DNA of 64,000 nt from Burkholderiaceae bacterium (GCA_017992055.1 JAGOPK010000001.1:1-64000); one strand, 5' to 3'. Positions 38,014 to 48,002 are shown, counted from the stretch's first letter. A program made the numbers and translations. The notes: a model not told the origin generated them from the letters alone.

Positions 38014-39837
38014 ATGAAACGTCGCTACATGCTGGGGCTTGCCACGAGCGGGCTGCTGGCTGTCCAGGCGCTGACGCTGGCTCCTGCCGGCGCCGCCGAC
38101 GCCGCCGCCGCGCCCAAGGTGCTGCGCTACGCCTTCCAGATCGCCGAGACCGGCTTCGACCCGGCGCAGATCTCCGACCTGTATTCGCGCGTCATCGCGG
38201 CCAACATCTTCGAGGCGCCGCTGACCTATGACTTCCTGGCGCGGCCGGCCAAGCTGGCGCTGCAGACCGCGGCGTCCATGCCCGAGGTGCACGACGACGG
38301 GCGGCGCTTCATCTTCCGCATCCGCCCGGGCATCTTCTTTGCCGACGATGCGGCCTTCAAGGGCCAGAAGCGCGAGCTGGTGGCGGCCGACTATGTGTAT
38401 TCGCTGAAGCGCCACTACGACCCGGCCAACAAGAGCCCCAGCCTGTTCCAGCTGGAAAACGCCAAGATCCTGGGCCTGAGCGAGCTGCGCAAGAAGCTCA
38501 TCGCCGCCAAGCAGCCCTTCGACTACGACAGCGAGGTCGAGGGCGCGCGTGTGCTCGACCGCTACAGCTTCGAGATCCGCCTGGCCGAGCCGGCGCCGCG
38601 CTTTCCGTATGTGATGGCCGACGGCGCGGTGATGGGCGCGGTGGCGCGCGAGGTCATCGAGGCCTATCCCGGCAAGGCCATGGAGCATCCGGTGGGCACC
38701 GGTCCCTACCGGCTGGCGCAGTGGAAGCGCAGCTCGAAGATGACGCTGGAGCGCAACCCGGGCTTTCGCGAGCTGTTCTACGACGCCCAGCCGGCCGCCG
38801 ACGATGCGCTGGGCCAGGCCGTGCTCCAGCAGATGAAGGGCAAGCGCCTGCCCCTGGTCGACCGGGTGGAGGTGTCCATCATCGAGGAAAGCCAGCCGCG
38901 CTGGCTGGCCTTTCTGAACGGCCAGCTGGACATGATCGAGCGCCTGCCCAACGAGTTCTCGGGCATCGCCATCCCCAACAACCAGCTGGCGCCCAATCTG
39001 CGCAAGCAGGGCCTGCAGATGGAGCGGGTGCCGGCGGTGGATGCGACGCTGACCTATTTCGGCATGGAGCATCCGGTGGTCGGCGGCTACACACCCGACA
39101 AGGTGGCGCTGCGCCGCGCCCTGGCCCTGGCCTATGACAGCAACCTGGAAATCGCGCTGGTGCGCAAGCACCAGGCGATCCCGGCCCAGGCCATCCTGCC
39201 GCCGCTGGTCAGCGGCTACGACCCGCGGCTGAAGACCGAGATGAGCGAGCACAGCGTGGCCCGCGCCCGCGCCCTGCTCGACCTGTATGGCTACACCGAC
39301 AAGAACGGCGACGGCCTGCGCGACCAGCCCGACGGCAGCCCGCTGGTGCTGGAATACAGCAGCCAGCCCGACCAGCTGAGCAAGCAGCTGCAGGAGCTGT
39401 GGCGCAAGGCCATGGCCTCGGTCAACGTGAAGATCGAGTTCAGGATCGCCAAGTGGCCCGAGCAGCTGAAGGCCAGCCGCGCCGGCAAGCTGATGATGTG
39501 GGGCGTGGCCTGGAGCGCCGCCAACCCCGACGGCGGCTACTTCCTCGACCTGCTGTACGGCCCCAACAAGGGCCAGGCCAACCACGCCCGCTTCGACCTG
39601 CCGGCCTTCAATGCGCTGTACAAGCGCCTGGCGGTGATGCCCGACGGCGCCGAGCGCGAGGCGCTGATGCGCGAGGCCGCGCTGCTGGGCGTCGCCTACA
39701 TGCCCTACAAGGTCAACACCCACCGCATCACCACCGACCTGCTGCATGCCCAGGTGGTGGGCTACCGGCGCCATCCGTTCATGCGCGACTTCTGGCGCTA
39801 CATCGACATCGACACCTCCAAGTCCAAGGCCCCGTGA
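38014..39837 (+). CDS. ABC transporter solute-binding protein, family 5 (receptor 1 of 3)
   Basis: Periplasmic receptor of 607 residues with a signal peptide (KRRYMLGLATSGLLAVQALT to about residue 28). It is of the DppA/OppA/YejA type. Landmarks shared with the next two genes are GFDPAQISDLYSR, VAADYVYSLKRHYDP, HPVGTGPYRLAQWKRS, QPRWLAFLNG, VVGGYTPDKVALRRA and VAYMPYKVNTHR. Length and neighbours point to the Yej-type transporter. Its stop overlaps the next ATG (TGATG). The ligand (peptide, microcin-like or other) is not known. Confidence 0.92.
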   Translation: MKRRYMLGLATSGLLAVQALTLAPAGAADAAAAPKVLRYAFQIAETGFDPAQISDLYSRVIAANIFEAPLTYDFLARPAKLALQTAASMPEVHDDGRRFIFRIRPGIFFADDAAFKGQKRELVAADYVYSLKRHYDPANKSPSLFQLENAKILGLSELRKKLIAAKQPFDYDSEVEGARVLDRYSFEIRLAEPAPRFPYVMADGAVMGAVAREVIEAYPGKAMEHPVGTGPYRLAQWKRSSKMTLERNPGFRELFYDAQPAADDALGQAVLQQMKGKRLPLVDRVEVSIIEESQPRWLAFLNGQLDMIERLPNEFSGIAIPNNQLAPNLRKQGLQMERVPAVDATLTYFGMEHPVVGGYTPDKVALRRALALAYDSNLEIALVRKHQAIPAQAILPPLVSGYDPRLKTEMSEHSVARARALLDLYGYTDKNGDGLRDQPDGSPLVLEYSSQPDQLSKQLQELWRKAMASVNVKIEFRIAKWPEQLKASRAGKLMMWGVAWSAANPDGGYFLDLLYGPNKGQANHARFDLPAFNALYKRLAVMPDGAEREALMREAALLGVAYMPYKVNTHRITTDLLHAQVVGYRRHPFMRDFWRYIDIDTSKSKAP

Positions 39838-41675
39838 TGAGCTTGCCGTTCCGCTTTGTCGCGCGCCGTGCGCTGCTGCTGGCCTCGCTGGCCGTGCTGG
39901 CGCCGCTGTCCTCGCTGGCCCAGAGCGCCGCGCCCAAGGTGCTGCGCCTGCCCTTCAGCGTGGCCGAGACCACCTTCGATCCGGCCAAGATCAACGACAT
40001 CTATTCGCGCACGGTCACGGCCCACATCTTCGAGGCCCTGTACCACTACGACCACCTGGCGCGGCCGGCCAAGATCCGCCCGCTCACCGCCGCCGGCATG
40101 CCCGAGCACAGCGCCGACCACAAGGTCTGGACCATCAGGCTGCGCCCGGGCATCTACTTCCAGGACGATGCGGCCTTCAAGGGGCAGAAGCGTGAACTGG
40201 TGGCCGCCGACTATGTGTATGCCTTCAAGCGCATCGTCGACCCGGCCAACAAGAGCCCGATCGCCGTCAGCATCCTGGACATCGGCTTCATCGGCTTGGA
40301 GGCGCTGCGCGAGGCCGCCACCAAGGACAAGAAGCCCTTCGACTACGACGCGCCGATCGAGGGCCTGAAGGCGCTGGACCGCCACACGCTGCAGATCACG
40401 CTGAAGGAGCCGCGCCCGCGCCTGCTCGAAGACCTGGCCGGCAGCGACCTGGTCGGCGGCGTGGCCCGCGAGGTGGTGGAGTTCTACGGCGACAAGGTCG
40501 GCGAGCATCCGGTGGGCACCGGCCCGTTCCGCCTGGCGCAGTGGCGGCGCTCGTCGTCCATCGTGTTCGAGCGCAACCCGGGCTACCGCGAGCGCTTCTA
40601 TGAGGAGGCGGCCGAGCCCGCCGCCGACGATGCCGCCGGCCAGGCCCTGCTGGCGCGCTTCAAGGGCCGGCGCATCCCGATGGTCGACCGGGTGGAGATC
40701 TCGGTCATCGACGAGAACCAGCCGCGCTGGCTGGCCTTTCTCAACGGCCAGGTCGATGGCCTGGTGTCGATTGCCGGCGCGCTGCCGCTGGACTTTGCCA
40801 ACCTTGCCGTGCCCGGCGGCAAGCTGGCGCCCAACCTGGCCAAGCAGGGCATCACCGCGCTGCGCAGCATCAACCCCGACATGGGGCTGACCTTCTTCAA
40901 CATGGAAGACGCGGTGGTCGGCGGCTACACGCCCGACAAGATCGCGCTGCGCCGCGCCATCTCGCTGGCCATGGACGTGCAGCGCGAGATCTCGCTGATC
41001 CGCCGCAGCCAGGCCATCCCGGCGCAGTCGCAGATCGCCCCGCACACCAGCGGCTACGACCCGAAGCTGAAGACCGAGATGAGCGACTACGACCCGCCGC
41101 GTGCCAAGGGTCTGCTCGACACCTACGGCTATGTGGACCGCGATGGCGATGGTTTCCGCGAGATGCCCGACGGCAAGCCGCTGACCCTGGAGGTGGGCAC
41201 CCAGCCCGACCAGATCAGCCGCCAGTTCGACGAGCTGTGGAAGCGCAACATGGCCGCCATCGGCCTGCGCGTGAAGTTCATCTACGGCAAGTGGCCCGAG
41301 CAGCTGAAGGCCGCGCGCGCCGGCAAGCTGCAGATCTGGCTGGTGGGCTCGTCGGCCGACCGGCCCGACGGCCAGAGTGCGCTGGCGCGGCTGTACGGGC
41401 CGCAGTCGGGCGGGCAGAACCTGGCGCGCTTTCGCCATGCGCGCTTCGATGCCATCTACGACCGCATGAAGTCGCTGCCCGACGGGCCGGAGCGCGAGGC
41501 CCTGTTCCTGGAGGCCAAGCTGATCGGCGTGGCCTACATGCCCTACAAGGTGCATGTGCACCGCATCAGCAACGACTTGATGCACCCCTGGTTCGTCGGC
41601 TTCCGCCGGCCGCTGTTCTGGCAGGAGTGGTGGCACCTGGTGGACATCGACGACAGCAAGCGTCCGGCGCGCTGA
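39837..41675 (+). CDS. ABC transporter solute-binding protein, family 5 (receptor 2 of 3)
   Basis: A 612-residue paralogue of the preceding receptor. The signal peptide is RRALLLASLAVLAPLSSLAQ. It has the same ordered landmarks: TFDPAKINDIYSR, VAADYVYAFKRIVDP, HPVGTGPFRLAQWRRS, QPRWLAFLNG, VVGGYTPDKIALRRA and VAYMPYKVHVHR. It differs in the central ligand-facing loops, for example GLVSIAGALPLDFANLAV against ERLPNEFSGIAIPN. Overlap with the first receptor and direct contact with the third indicate one coupled operon. Confidence 0.92.
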   Translation: MSLPFRFVARRALLLASLAVLAPLSSLAQSAAPKVLRLPFSVAETTFDPAKINDIYSRTVTAHIFEALYHYDHLARPAKIRPLTAAGMPEHSADHKVWTIRLRPGIYFQDDAAFKGQKRELVAADYVYAFKRIVDPANKSPIAVSILDIGFIGLEALREAATKDKKPFDYDAPIEGLKALDRHTLQITLKEPRPRLLEDLAGSDLVGGVAREVVEFYGDKVGEHPVGTGPFRLAQWRRSSSIVFERNPGYRERFYEEAAEPAADDAAGQALLARFKGRRIPMVDRVEISVIDENQPRWLAFLNGQVDGLVSIAGALPLDFANLAVPGGKLAPNLAKQGITALRSINPDMGLTFFNMEDAVVGGYTPDKIALRRAISLAMDVQREISLIRRSQAIPAQSQIAPHTSGYDPKLKTEMSDYDPPRAKGLLDTYGYVDRDGDGFREMPDGKPLTLEVGTQPDQISRQFDELWKRNMAAIGLRVKFIYGKWPEQLKAARAGKLQIWLVGSSADRPDGQSALARLYGPQSGGQNLARFRHARFDAIYDRMKSLPDGPEREALFLEAKLIGVAYMPYKVHVHRISNDLMHPWFVGFRRPLFWQEWWHLVDIDDSKRPAR

Positions 41676-43520
41676 ATGCGCGACGCGCCGGCCGACGCAG
41701 CAGGGCGCCGCCGCTGGCTGCAGGGGCTGGCGGCCGGTGCTGCAGGTGCTGCGGGCGCTGCGGCCGGCGTGCCGGCCGGGGCCGCGGCCGGCCGCGGCAC
41801 CAAGGTGTTGCGCCTGGCCCTGCCGGCGCCGGAAACCGGCTTCGACCCGGCGCAGATCAACAGCGACTACTACTCCAGCACGCTGATCGCGCAGATGCTG
41901 GAGCCGCCGCTGGGCTACGACTACCTGGCCCTGCCGGCGCGCCTGGTGCCACGCACCGCCGAGGCCCTGCCCGAGGTCTCGGACCATGGCCGGCGCTTCA
42001 CGCTGCGCATCCGGCCCGGCATCTTCTTCCACGACGACCCGGCCTTCGGCGGCCGGCGGCGCGAGCTGGTGGCGGCCGACTATGTCTACGCCATCAAGCG
42101 CTTCTTCGACCCGCGCCACAAGTCCGGTGACCTGTACCAGTTCCAGGCCTTCAAGATGCCGGGGCTGGAGGCGCTGCGCGAGCGCGCGCTGCGCGACAAC
42201 ACCCCGTTCGACTACGACAGCGAGGCCGAGGGCCTGCGCACGCTGGACCGCTACACGCTGCGCTTCACGCTGGGCGTGGCCGATCCACGCTTTGTGCACC
42301 TGCTGGCCACGACCTTCTGCAGCGCCATCGCCCGTGAGGTGGTGCAGCACTACGGCGCCGCGGAGATGGGCGCCCATCCGGTGGGCACCGGCCCGTTCCG
42401 GCTGCGGCACTGGGTGCGCGGCTCGCGCATCGAGCTGGAGCGCTCGGCCAGTTTCCGCGACGAGGTCTACCAGGGCACGCCGGCCCCGCAGCCGCTGCAG
42501 CAGGCGCTGGCCGCCGAACTGGCCGGCCAGCGCCTGCCGCGGGTGGACCGGGTGGTGGTCGAGGTGGTCGAGGAAGACCAGCCGCGCTGGCTGAGCTTTC
42601 TCAACGGGCGCTATGCCTGGCTGCAGCTGCCGTTCGGCCTGGTCAACACGGTGGCGCCGCGGGGCGAGCTGGCGCCCTACCTGGCCAAGCGCGGCGTGCG
42701 CCTGCAGCGCCAGGCCCAGCCCGACATGGGCATGACCTATTTCGCGATGGACCATGCGCTGGTCGGTGGCTACACGCCCGACAAGGTGGCGCTGCGCCGC
42801 GCCATCGCGCTGGGCTTCGACCAGCCCGGCTATCTGCGCCATGTGCTGGGCGGCCAGGCCATCCGCGGCCAGTCGCTGGTCGGGCCCCACACCTTCGGCT
42901 ACGACCCGGACTACAAGAGCGAGATGGGCGAGCACGATCCGGCCCGCGCCCAGGCCCTGCTCGACACCTATGGCTATGTGGACCGCAATGGCGACGGCTG
43001 GCGCGAGACGCCCGACGGCCGGCCGCTGGAGCTGGAGCTGGCCAGCCTGAGCAACCAGCGCGACCGCCTGGCCAACGAGGTGTGGAAGCGCTCGATGGAC
43101 CGCATCGGCATCCGCATGCGCTTTCGCATCGGCACCTGGCCCGAGCTGCTCAAGCTCACGCGCACCGGCTCGCTGATGATGTGGGGCTATGCCTGGAGTG
43201 CCACCTCGCCCGACGGCGGCTTCTTCCTCGACACCGCCTACGGGCCGAACGCCGGCGAGTCCAACGACGCGCGTTTTGCGCTGCCGGCCTACGACCGCCT
43301 GATCGAGCGCCTGCGCGCCCTGCCCGATGGCCCCGAGCGTGCCGAGCTGATGCGCCAGGCCAAGAACCTGCTGGTGGCCTACATGCCCTACAAGGTGCAC
43401 GGCCACCGCATCGTCACCGATGTGCTGCAGCCCGGCACGCGCGGATACTGGCGCCACCCCTTCATGCGCGACACCTGGCGCTTCATCGACGTGCCCCCCG
43501 ACGATGCCTCCACTGCCTGA
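41676..43520 (+). CDS. ABC transporter solute-binding protein, family 5 (receptor 3 of 3)
   Basis: A 614-residue third paralogue, starting on the base after the second receptor's stop. The Ala/Gly-rich N terminus (RRRWLQGLAAGAAGAAGAAA) is a Tat-like or Sec signal. It keeps GFDPAQINSDYYSS, VAADYVYAIKRFFDP, HPVGTGPFRLRHWVRG, QPRWLSFLNG, LVGGYTPDKVALRRA and VAYMPYKVHGHR. It is the most diverged of the three. Its last 17 bp overlap the acetoacetyl-CoA synthetase start, so receptor and enzyme are cotranscribed. Confidence 0.92.
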   Translation: MRDAPADAAGRRRWLQGLAAGAAGAAGAAAGVPAGAAAGRGTKVLRLALPAPETGFDPAQINSDYYSSTLIAQMLEPPLGYDYLALPARLVPRTAEALPEVSDHGRRFTLRIRPGIFFHDDPAFGGRRRELVAADYVYAIKRFFDPRHKSGDLYQFQAFKMPGLEALRERALRDNTPFDYDSEAEGLRTLDRYTLRFTLGVADPRFVHLLATTFCSAIAREVVQHYGAAEMGAHPVGTGPFRLRHWVRGSRIELERSASFRDEVYQGTPAPQPLQQALAAELAGQRLPRVDRVVVEVVEEDQPRWLSFLNGRYAWLQLPFGLVNTVAPRGELAPYLAKRGVRLQRQAQPDMGMTYFAMDHALVGGYTPDKVALRRAIALGFDQPGYLRHVLGGQAIRGQSLVGPHTFGYDPDYKSEMGEHDPARAQALLDTYGYVDRNGDGWRETPDGRPLELELASLSNQRDRLANEVWKRSMDRIGIRMRFRIGTWPELLKLTRTGSLMMWGYAWSATSPDGGFFLDTAYGPNAGESNDARFALPAYDRLIERLRALPDGPERAELMRQAKNLLVAYMPYKVHGHRIVTDVLQPGTRGYWRHPFMRDTWRFIDVPPDDASTA

Positions 43521-45576
43521 ACCCCGCATCACCCACTACCAGCGCTGGCTGCGCGAGCGCCACGGCCTGGCCTTCGATGACTACGAGTCGCTGTGGCGCT
43601 GGTCGGTGACCGAGCTGGAGGCCTTCTGGCAGTCGGTCTGGGACTATTTCGATCTGCAGTCGCCCACGCCGCCCGGCCCGGTGCTCGATGCCCGGCGCAT
43701 GCCCGGCGCACGCTGGTTTGCCGGCGCCCAGCTCAACTATGCGCAGCAGGCGCTGCGCCATGCCGATGCGCTGCAGGCCGCCGGCCACCCGGCCATCGTG
43801 TTTGCCGACGAGCCGCTGCTGGCCGCCGGGCGGTTGCGCGAAGTCTCCTGGCCCGAGCTGCGGCGCCAGGTGGCGGCTTTTGCGCTGGCGCTGCGCCGCC
43901 TGGGCGTGCAGCGCGGCGACCGCGTCTGCGCGGTGCTGCCGAACACGCCCGAGACGGCGGCGGTGTTCCTGGCCTGCGCCAGCCTGGGCGCGATCTGGTC
44001 GGTGTGCTCGCCCGACATGGGGCCGGTGGCCGTGCTCGACCGCTTCCGCCAGATCGAGCCCAAGGTCCTGATCGCCAGCGACGGCTACCGCTGGGGCGGC
44101 CAGGCCCACGACCGCCGCGCCGTGCTGCACGAGCTGCTGGACGGCCTGCCCAGCGTGCAGCACCTGGTGCTGTGGTCGCGGCTGGATGCCGCCACCCAGG
44201 CTGCCGACTTTGCCGGCCCCGGCCGTGCCACCCACGACCTGCAGGCCCTGCTGGCGGGCGAGGTGCTGGGGGATCGCTTGGACGAGGCCGCCATCGCCGC
44301 CTTCCAGCCCGAGTGCCTGCCCTTCGACCATCCGCTGTGGGTGGTGTATTCCAGCGGCACCACCGGCCTGCCCAAGCCCATCGTGCACGGCCATGGCGGC
44401 GTGATGCTGGAGGGGCTGAAGCTCACCGTGCTGCACAACAACGTCGGCCCGACGCTGGCCACCGGCGACCGCTACCACTGGTACTCGACCACCGGCTGGA
44501 TCATGTGGAACAGCCAGATCGGCGGCCTGCTGGGCGGCACCACCATCTGCATCTACGACGGCAACCCGGCCGGCAGCACGCCGGGCCAGCCCGACTGGGG
44601 CACGCTGTGGCGCTTTGCCGGGCTGTCGCGGGCCACGTTCTTTGGCGCCGGCGCGGCCTTTTATGCCGGCTGCGACAAGGCCGGCGTCAAGCCGCAGCAG
44701 GTGGCCGATCTGTCGATGCTGCGCGCCGTGGGCTCCACCGGATCGCCGCTGTCCGAGGACAGCTACCGCTGGATCTGGCGCGAGCTGCCGCGGCCCGGTG
44801 GGCGCGACATCTGGCTGACCTCGATCTCCGGCGGCACCGATTTCGCAGGCGCCTTCATCGCCGGCCTGCCCACGCTGCCGGTGGTGGCCGGCGAGATGCA
44901 GTGCCGCTGCCTGGGCGCGGCGGTGCAGGCCTTCAGCGAGGACGGCCGGCCGCTGATCGACGAGGTCGGCGAGCTGGTCTGCACCGAGCCCATGCCGTCG
45001 ATGCCGCTGTACCTGTGGGGCGACGCCTCCGGCCAGCGCCTGCACGACAGCTATTTCGACATGTACCCGGGCATCTGGCGCCACGGCGACTGGCTGCGCA
45101 TCACGCCGCATCCCGAATCCGGGGCCAGCGGCGCGGTGATCTACGGCCGCAGCGACGCCACCATCAACCGCCATGGCGTGCGCATGGGCACGGCCGAGCT
45201 GTACCGCGCGGTCGAGGCCCTGCCCGAGGTGCTGGACAGCCTGGTGGTGGACCTGGAATACCTGGGCCGCGAGAGCTGGATGCCGCTGTTCGTGGTGCTG
45301 CGCGACGGCGTCATGCTGGATGACGCGCTGAAAGCCCGGCTCAAGGCCGAGATCCGCCAGGCCCTGTCGCCGCGCCATGTGCCCAACGAGGTGTTCCAGG
45401 TGCCGGCCATCCCGCGCACGCTGTCGGGCAAGAAGATGGAGCTGCCGGTGAAGAAGCTGCTGATGGGCGCCGATGCCGATGCGGTGATGAAGCGCGATGC
45501 CATGGCCAATGCCGCCTGCGTCGACTGGTTCATTGAGTTGGCCCGGGCCCGGCAGCATGCCGCGGCCGGCCACTGA
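43504..45576 (+). CDS. Acetoacetyl-CoA synthetase
   Basis: ANL-superfamily ligase of 690 residues that converts acetoacetate, CoA and ATP to acetoacetyl-CoA. Motifs in order: N-terminal YESLWRWSVTELEAFWQSVW (typical of the ACS/AACS branch), ATP loop VVYSSGTTGLPKPIVHGHGG and YHWYSTTGWIMWN. SGGTDFAGAFI, WRHGDWLRITPH, the hinge YGRSDATINRHGVRMGTAE and the C-terminal catalytic Lys in LSGKKMELPVKKLL follow. Length and the GGTDF motif fit AACS rather than acetyl-CoA synthetase. ATG 43504 lies inside the third receptor gene. This links receptor uptake to acid activation by context only. Confidence 0.88.
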   Translation: MPPLPEPRITHYQRWLRERHGLAFDDYESLWRWSVTELEAFWQSVWDYFDLQSPTPPGPVLDARRMPGARWFAGAQLNYAQQALRHADALQAAGHPAIVFADEPLLAAGRLREVSWPELRRQVAAFALALRRLGVQRGDRVCAVLPNTPETAAVFLACASLGAIWSVCSPDMGPVAVLDRFRQIEPKVLIASDGYRWGGQAHDRRAVLHELLDGLPSVQHLVLWSRLDAATQAADFAGPGRATHDLQALLAGEVLGDRLDEAAIAAFQPECLPFDHPLWVVYSSGTTGLPKPIVHGHGGVMLEGLKLTVLHNNVGPTLATGDRYHWYSTTGWIMWNSQIGGLLGGTTICIYDGNPAGSTPGQPDWGTLWRFAGLSRATFFGAGAAFYAGCDKAGVKPQQVADLSMLRAVGSTGSPLSEDSYRWIWRELPRPGGRDIWLTSISGGTDFAGAFIAGLPTLPVVAGEMQCRCLGAAVQAFSEDGRPLIDEVGELVCTEPMPSMPLYLWGDASGQRLHDSYFDMYPGIWRHGDWLRITPHPESGASGAVIYGRSDATINRHGVRMGTAELYRAVEALPEVLDSLVVDLEYLGRESWMPLFVVLRDGVMLDDALKARLKAEIRQALSPRHVPNEVFQVPAIPRTLSGKKMELPVKKLLMGADADAVMKRDAMANAACVDWFIELARARQHAAAGH

Positions 45577-45595
45577 TCTGCGGGAACTGTTGCCG

Positions 45596-46516
45596 ATGTC
45601 CGATCCCACCATCCTGCTGCTGGTGCCGATGAAGCCGATGGAAGACGGCCTGGTGGCCGCGGTGCAGGCCGAGCTGGGCCGCCGCGGCCAGGCCGCCGAG
45701 CTGCTGCGCTGGCGGCCCGAGCTGGACGAGGCGGCGCTGGCCCGCGTCGACGTGGTGCTGGGCTGGGCCTTTCCGCCGGGCCTGGCGGCGCGCCTGCCGC
45801 GGCTGCGCTGGGTCTGCGCCATGGCCGCCGGCGTCGAGAAGCTGCTGACGCCCGATCTGCCGGCCACGGTGCCGGTGAGCCGCGTGGTCGATGCCGACCA
45901 GGCCCTGGGCATCGCCCAGTACGTGGCCGCGGTGGTGCTGGACCATGTGCGTGGCCTGGCCGGCTACCGGCTGCAACAGCAGCAGCGCGACTGGACCCGG
46001 CATCCGATGGCCGCGGCGCGCCACCGCGTCGGCATCCTGGGCCATGGCGAGGTCGGCCGCGAGGTCGGCCGCGTGCTGCAGGCGCTGGGTTTTGCGGTGC
46101 AGGGCTGGCGTCGCGACGGCCCGGCGCTGCACGATTTTCTGGCCGGCTGCGACATCGTCGTCAATGCCCTGCCGCTGACGCCGGCCACGCGCGGCCTGCT
46201 CGATGCCGCGGCCTTTGCGGCGCTGCCGCGCGGCGCCCTGCTGGTGAATGTGGCGCGTGGCGGCCATGTGGTCGAGGCCGACCTGATCGCCGCGCTGCGC
46301 TCGGGCCAGCTGGGCCATGCGGCGCTGGACGTGCAGGCCACCGAGCCGCTGCCGCCCGACAGCCCGCTGTGGGCTGAGCCCGGCATCACCGTCACGCCGC
46401 ACATCGCCGCGCAGTCCTCGCTGGCCACGGTGGCGGCGCAGTTTGCCGACGGCCTGGCGGCCCTGCTGCAGGGCGCGGCCCTGCCGCATCCGGTGGACCG
46501 CCAGCGCGGATATTGA
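45596..46516 (+). CDS. Glyoxylate/hydroxypyruvate reductase A-like dehydrogenase
   Basis: D-2-hydroxyacid dehydrogenase of 306 residues, GhrA-like. The NAD(P)-binding VGILGHGEVGREVGRVL is near residue 142; catalytic Arg is in VNVARGGHVVEADL, Glu in ATEPLPPDSPLW and His in VTPHIAAQSSL. The family reduces glyoxylate or hydroxypyruvate, or related 2-oxoacids. ATG 45596 gives MSDPTILLLVPMKP, a normal start. It is 19 bp after the acetoacetyl-CoA synthetase and likely the last gene of that operon. Confidence 0.85.
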   Translation: MSDPTILLLVPMKPMEDGLVAAVQAELGRRGQAAELLRWRPELDEAALARVDVVLGWAFPPGLAARLPRLRWVCAMAAGVEKLLTPDLPATVPVSRVVDADQALGIAQYVAAVVLDHVRGLAGYRLQQQQRDWTRHPMAAARHRVGILGHGEVGREVGRVLQALGFAVQGWRRDGPALHDFLAGCDIVVNALPLTPATRGLLDAAAFAALPRGALLVNVARGGHVVEADLIAALRSGQLGHAALDVQATEPLPPDSPLWAEPGITVTPHIAAQSSLATVAAQFADGLAALLQGAALPHPVDRQRGY

Positions 46517-46616
46517 CGACGCCGCCGCGCCGCGCGTGAACTGCGGCGCTCAAGCACCCGGGGTGAGCGGCCGATAGCCGTCGAATCGTGGGCAGAAGTC
46601 GGGCCTGCAACCCGCC

Positions 46617-48002
46617 ATGGCCCTGCCCAGACTCTTCCAACCCCCGCCCCGGCTGACGGCGCACCAGCGCCGCAGCTGGCGCATCCTCGCCTGGATCAAC
46701 AGCCTGCTGGCGCTGGGCACGCTGGCCTGGGCGCCGCTGCTGTGGGGCCAGGGCGACCGCCACAGCGCGCTGATCTACCTGGCCACCGGCCTGGCCGGCG
46801 TCGGCGCGCTGTCGCTGCTGGCGCGCGAGCGCTGGCGGCTGTGCGCCCGCATCACCATCGTCAGCATGTTCAGCTTTGCGCTGGTCAATGCGCTGTGGCT
46901 GAACCCGCCGGTGGCCGGCCTGCCCCGCTCGGCCCACCAGTACCTGCTGATGCTGGGCGTGGCCTCGGCGCTGATGACGCGCGACGAGCCGGCCTGGGTG
47001 CGCTACGGCTATCCTGCCCTGTGCCTGGCCTGTTATGCGGCCCTGGCCGGCAGCCATTTCACGCTCTACGACGGGCCGCCGGTCAGTGCCTCGGTCTATT
47101 ACTGGGGCGCCTGGTCCGACCATGGCGTGGCCATGGCGGTGGTGCTGCTGGTGCTGCACCTGCTGCAGACCGACTCGGTGCGCCTGGACGGCCTGGCCAC
47201 CGATCTGCGCCAGGCCATCGAGCACGACCGGCTGCAGCTGCACTACCAGCCCCAGGTCGACGACCAGGGCCGCGTCATCGGCGCAGAGGCCCTGCTGCGC
47301 TGGACCCACGACCAGCGCGGCGCGGTGTCGCCGGCCGAGTTCGTGCCGCTGGCCGAGCGCAGCGGCCTGATGCCCGAGCTGGGCGCCTGGGTGCTGCGCC
47401 GCGCCTGCGCCCAGCTGGAGCAGTGGGCCGGCGACGCCCAGCTGGGCCGGCTGGTGCTGGCGGTGAATGTCAGCGCCCAGCAGTTCGACCAGGCCGACTT
47501 CGTGCCGCGGCTGCTGGAGCTGATGCGCCAGCACCATGTGGCGCCGGGCCGGCTGAAGATCGAGCTGACCGAAAGCGCGCTGGCCAACGACCTGGACGGC
47601 GAGATCCGCAAGATGGAGGCACTGCGCCGCCACGGCGTGTCGCTGGCGCTGGACGACTTCGGCACCGGCTTCTCCTCGCTGAGCCTGCTGCGCCGGCTGC
47701 CACTGGACCAGATCAAGATCGACCAGTCCTTTGTGCGCGACCTGGCCGGCGGCGCCGAGGGCGAGGCCATTGCCCGCGCCATCGTGATGATGGGCCTGAG
47801 CCTGGGCATGGAGGTGATCGCCGAGGGCGTGGAGACCGAGGCCCACCGCGAGGCGCTGGCGCGCATGGGCTGCAGCCGCTTCCAGGGCTATCTGTTCGCC
47901 CGGCCCATGCCGGCCGAGGCCTTGGGCGACTGGCTGCGTGCGCGCACGGCGCCGGCCGCGGCTCTGGCCGAGCCGGCCGACAGCGCCGCCTGCCGCGTCT
48001 GA
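46617..48002 (+). CDS. Membrane-bound cyclic-di-GMP phosphodiesterase (EAL)
   Basis: A 461-residue protein with five or so membrane helices in residues 25-185 and a C-terminal EAL domain (about 200-445). Catalytic features are present: AEALLRW, LAVNVSAQQF, ELTES, LALDDFGTGFSSL, QIKIDQSF, EGVET and the terminal FQGYLFARP. It should hydrolyse cyclic-di-GMP, opposing the GGDEF pair upstream. There is no GGDEF partner in this protein. It is separated from the preceding dehydrogenase by 100 bp with no clear terminator. Confidence 0.93.
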   Translation: MALPRLFQPPPRLTAHQRRSWRILAWINSLLALGTLAWAPLLWGQGDRHSALIYLATGLAGVGALSLLARERWRLCARITIVSMFSFALVNALWLNPPVAGLPRSAHQYLLMLGVASALMTRDEPAWVRYGYPALCLACYAALAGSHFTLYDGPPVSASVYYWGAWSDHGVAMAVVLLVLHLLQTDSVRLDGLATDLRQAIEHDRLQLHYQPQVDDQGRVIGAEALLRWTHDQRGAVSPAEFVPLAERSGLMPELGAWVLRRACAQLEQWAGDAQLGRLVLAVNVSAQQFDQADFVPRLLELMRQHHVAPGRLKIELTESALANDLDGEIRKMEALRRHGVSLALDDFGTGFSSLSLLRRLPLDQIKIDQSFVRDLAGGAEGEAIARAIVMMGLSLGMEVIAEGVETEAHREALARMGCSRFQGYLFARPMPAEALGDWLRARTAPAAALAEPADSAACRV

